Shown: positions 5,016-6,659 of the stretch, in pieces | Layout: each line of letters starts with the position of its first letter | How positions within the stretch are numbered: position 1 is the first letter of the stretch | Assembly: GCA_026193295.1 (NCBI GenBank) | Contig: JAPHSB010000389.1 | Coordinates: 1 to 6,659 of the forward strand | Length of the DNA: 6,659 bases | Direction: 5' to 3' | Origin: Lysobacterales bacterium | GTDB taxonomy: Bacteria > Pseudomonadota > Gammaproteobacteria > Xanthomonadales > SZUA-36 | The notes under the pieces: model-generated | Told to the model about the DNA's origin: nothing | Seen by the model: only the letters and a program-made list of their open reading frames with translations | The model's database searches: none | Translations under genes and position numbers: made by a program

Positions 5016-5831
5016 TTATTTGAACTCGCGGTGGCCCCTTCTCCCGTAATGGATTGCGAGCATTGCCAGGATGGCTGGCACCACAATCCCGAATTCGTCC
5101 GAAAACCATGCGGAGTTGGCATTCTCCGAAGTCATCGGGCCAAAGAACTTCTGTAAGAAAACGTTGTGGCTCATGTGAAAAACAACGGCAGGCCAAAGGC
5201 TATCGGTCTTCAGCCTGAAGTACGTCATAACGACCGACATGGACATGATGCACACTGTGAAGCACGTCAATTGATAGAGAAATGGCGTGGCTTCTGCCGC
5301 CCCATACAACCCCATAAACATCAACGGCCAGTGCCATACGGCCCAAAGCAAACCCGAAACCAGGGCCACGCCTGTGAACGGCATCAGCTTGGACAATTCA
5401 GGCACGAGCAAGCCTCGCCATCCAAGTTCCTCACCCAGCACCGACGGCAATAGCAGAACAAAACTGACGGTAGCAGTGAGCAGAAAATGCAAGCCAATGA
5501 CAGCCGCGTCTGACCAGGCCGTCAGGTTGTAACTTTCTTTCTGTTGCTGGACGAAATCGACGTCGTACCAGCTACCAAGGCCGGTCGCCCAGATGAACCC
5601 GTATGCAAGCGCCGCATAGCATACAGGCAAAAGGTAGTTGAGCCATTGAATCTTCCAACTGCCCCAATGCCATCCCAGGGTTCGCAGCCCCTTTCGTGTG
5701 ACAAGGCAAGCAATGATCGCGGCCAACCCGACGGACAGCATCAATGGAGTTGCGCTACCCAGTCGGAAAATCAGCCAAATCCCGGCGAAATAGAAGACTG
5801 TTGTCAGAGCCACAAAGACGCTGATTACCAT
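5016..5831 (-). CDS. CPBP-family intramembrane metalloprotease (CAAX/Abi-like)
   Basis: This 271-aa polytopic membrane protein belongs to the CPBP/Abi family, glutamate-dependent intramembrane proteases related to Rce1, here of unknown substrate. All three signature motifs are present: E-E-L-G-W-R (134-139), W-x-x-x-H with H167, and H-x-x-x-N (H219-N223). Roughly eight hydrophobic segments run from the N-terminal M-V-I-S-V-F-V-A-L-T through I-V-V-P-A-I-L-A-M-L near the end. I chose ATG 5831 because hydrophobic segment 1 begins immediately. An in-frame TTG at 5897 would add 22 mostly polar residues. Neither start has a good ribosome-binding site. The TAA stop abuts element C. In bacteria such genes are often linked to bacteriocin self-immunity, stress or phage-exclusion settings, but nothing here identifies its role. 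Confidence 0.87.
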   Translation of the reverse strand: MVISVFVALTTVFYFAGIWLIFRLGSATPLMLSVGLAAIIACLVTRKGLRTLGWHWGSWKIQWLNYLLPVCYAALAYGFIWATGLGSWYDVDFVQQQKESYNLTAWSDAAVIGLHFLLTATVSFVLLLPSVLGEELGWRGLLVPELSKLMPFTGVALVSGLLWAVWHWPLMFMGLYGAAEATPFLYQLTCFTVCIMSMSVVMTYFRLKTDSLWPAVVFHMSHNVFLQKFFGPMTSENANSAWFSDEFGIVVPAILAMLAIHYGRRGHREFK

Positions 5832-5900
5832 GGCGGAGCTTTGAACTGTTTTAGCGCGACCGGTCACGGATCGGTTGCCCGAAAAACATAACTGCAATGA

Positions 5901-5946
5901 TCGAGTTCAGGTGACGAGAGCAGCGGTAATGTTCCCATGAACTCGA
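5901..5946. repeat. Spaced 9-bp inverted repeat upstream of the CPBP gene
   Basis: TCGAGTTCA (5901-5909) and TGAACTCGA (5938-5946) are perfect inverted copies 28 bp apart. They lie in the probable promoter region of the leftward CPBP gene. It could be an operator, an insertion scar or chance. Confidence 0.3.
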
Positions 5947-5981
5947 AGTGCATCGGCAAACGCCCCGGGTGCCCTGGCTAG

Positions 5982-6137
5982 TCATTCATCGCCGCTGACC
6001 ATGACCACGGGCACGCCGAAGTGCCCGGCGATGAGCGCGTTCCTGCTGCCTTCGGACATTTCCGCGCCGTTGATCTTCACCGAGTAAAAGTCCTTACCGG
6101 ACTGCGTGTGGGCCAGGATGCCCTCGGGGTCGCCGGC
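5982..6137 (-). pseudogene. Internal fragment of an M55 D-aminopeptidase (DppA-like)
   Basis: About 51 residues run from A-G-D-P-E-G-I-L-A-H-T through V-K-I-N-G-A-E-M-S-E-G and N-A-L-I-A-G-H-F-G-V-P-V-V-M-V-S-G-D-E. This is characteristic of the core of peptidase family M55 (zinc D-aminopeptidases such as DppA, usually around 270 aa). The N-terminal metal-binding region is missing because the sequence runs into repeats at 6137. A TGA follows directly after S-G-D-E, and none of the three minus-strand frames continues the family downstream. The frame stays open upstream to an ATG at 6245 only because repeat DNA happens to be in frame. This is gene debris, not an enzyme. Confidence 0.75.
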
Positions 6138-6268
6138 ACAAACGGGGCCGCACAAACGGGGCCCACAAACGGGGCCGGATACCATTTCCGTTAAAGGTAT
6201 CCGGCCCCATTGTTCGTTAAAGGCGTTAAAGGTATCCGGCCCCATTGTTCATCTGGCCCCATTGTTAC
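6137..6268. repeat. Nested family-1 repeat cluster D
   Basis: Three near-tandem copies of CACAAACGGGGCC (6137-6149, 6151-6163, 6164-6176) run into a complete family-1 palindrome. Its arms are GGGGCCGGATACC at 6171-6183 and GGTATCCGGCCCC at 6196-6208, with loop ATTTCCGTTAAA. The right half is then repeated: GTTAAAGGTATCCGGCCCC with ATTGTTC occurs at 6190-6215 and again at 6225-6250. A shorter echo, GGCCCCATTGTT, follows at 6255-6266. The cluster looks like repeated insertion or slippage at one site. It truncates the M55 fragment. Confidence 0.8.
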
Positions 6269-6274
6269 GAAGGC

Positions 6275-6295
6275 AAATTAATGTGCCCCGTCCCC
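6275..6295. repeat. Family-2 repeat fragment E
   Basis: AAATTAATGTGCCCCG followed by T and CCCC is the reverse complement of the left arm of element C (4957-4977), with one mismatch at 6291. It is a half-element adjacent to the family-1 cluster, so the two families occupy the same spot here. Confidence 0.7.
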
Positions 6296-6325
6296 ATTCT
6301 TGCTTTTGCGGACCCCTTTTGCGAA

Positions 6326-6341
6326 GGCGCCGCACGGCGCC
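6326..6341 (-). terminator. Possible terminator hairpin after the VOC gene
   Basis: GGCGCC-gcac-GGCGCC forms a 6-bp all-GC stem with a 4-nt loop, 5 bp past the VOC stop codon. On the minus strand it is followed by TTCGC rather than a U-run, so intrinsic termination would be weak. Confidence 0.35.
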
Positions 6342-6345
6342 CGGC

Positions 6346-6659
6346 TCAACCGTAATTAAATACGTCGAGCTTGTTGCCGTCCAGGTCACGGAAATAGGCC
6401 GCGTAGAAGCCCTCGCCGCCCTCGCCGCGCAGGCCGGGAGCGCCCTCGTCGGCGCCGCCCAGTTCGAGCGCCTTGCGGTGCATTCGGTCCACCGTTTCAC
6501 GCGAGTCGACGGCGATACCGGCCATCACGCCATTACCCACGGTGGCCGGCTTGCCGTCCCAGGGGGTCATGATGCAGAGCATCGGTTTGTCCATGGCCGC
6601 CGCCCAGGCGGAGCCGCGCTCGCCGAATTCCATCATGCGGGTCACACCCATTTCAGCCA
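6346..6659 (-). CDS. VOC (glyoxalase/dioxygenase) superfamily protein, N-terminus outside the window
   Basis: The visible 104 residues are the body and C-terminus of a small vicinal-oxygen-chelate protein (full length usually about 125-135 aa). Family features are M-E-F-G-E-R-G-S-A-W-A near the left, the V-A-G/M-A-G-I-A-V-D-S strand, the helix V-D-R-M-H-R-K-A-L-E-L-G-G, and the terminal Y-A-A-Y-F-R-D-L-D-G-N-K-L-D-V-F strand. An Asp (L-D-V) replaces the Glu often used as the last metal ligand. The frame continues through A-E to the window edge, so the internal ATG at 6651 is not the real start. The usual first betalphabeta segment is missing from view. Substrate unknown; not linked by layout to the repeat cluster beyond adjacency. 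Confidence 0.85.
   Translation of the reverse strand, partial: AEMGVTRMMEFGERGSAWAAAMDKPMLCIMTPWDGKPATVGNGVMAGIAVDSRETVDRMHRKALELGGADEGAPGLRGEGGEGFYAAYFRDLDGNKLDVFNYG

Noticed and set aside
5831..5897. TTG start giving the CPBP protein 22 extra residues
   Set aside because: The added stretch is polar with no ribosome-binding site, and the first membrane segment begins right after ATG 5831. Not fully excluded.
6137..6295. Integron attC sites separating cassettes
   Set aside because: The GTTAAAG strings do not fit the GTTRRRY core, and the paired core sites with imperfect symmetry expected of attC are absent.
6249..6500. Minus-strand 83-codon Arg/Ala-rich ORF
   Set aside because: Shadow of the VOC gene running on into the repeats.

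Overview
The window looks like a chromosomal stretch of a moderately GC-rich Pseudomonadota bacterium, probably a gammaproteobacterium. This is inferred from protein style (a cold-shock/DUF1294 fusion, a Mth938-like protein, a Tat-lipoprotein SDR) and from GC-rich codon use at both ends; I cannot name a genus. An ordinary left end (1-1819) gives way to an accessory patchwork (about 1830-6300) and then a partial housekeeping-type gene at the right edge.

Left end: a leftward pair encodes a Mth938/AAMDC-like protein (581-955) and, 29 bp downstream, a short-chain dehydrogenase with a Tat/lipobox leader that runs off the window (1-551). Diverging from them is a rightward cold-shock-domain + DUF1294 membrane protein (1208-1819).

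Patchwork: four accessory blocks are separated by short inverted-repeat elements of two related families. Family 1 has arms GGGGCCGGATACC / GGTATCCGGCCCC. Family 2 has an arm beginning GGGGCCGGGGCACATTAA. Element A (1831-1871) precedes an AT-richer block with an unrecognised 138-aa gene and a convergent 473-aa Fic-family protein. The Fic protein has Gln where the catalytic His should be and a Doc-like N-K-R. Its promoter region is packed with ATCTAA/TTAGAT sites. Element B (3968-4005) precedes a winged-helix + MNT nucleotidyltransferase antitoxin-type gene. That gene's promoter carries two palindromes 21 bp apart, one exactly filling the -35/-10 spacer and the other covering the start. Its HEPN toxin partner survives only as about 44 N-terminal residues. 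A minus-strand gene remnant and element C (4952-5014) follow, then a leftward CPBP-family membrane protease (5016-5831). Next come an internal scrap of an M55 D-aminopeptidase (5982-6137) and a nested cluster of both repeat families (6137-6295).

Right edge: a leftward VOC/glyoxalase-superfamily gene whose N-terminus lies outside the window (6346-6659).

The genes between the repeats (Fic, HEPN/MNT, CPBP) belong to families common in toxin-antitoxin, stress and defence settings. The truncated genes at the repeat-rich boundaries suggest repeated insertion and deletion. No transposase or RNA gene is visible in the window. The most interesting signals are the degenerate Fic enzyme with its operator array, the operator-filled and possibly leaderless promoter of the orphan antitoxin, and the repeats at nearly every cassette boundary.
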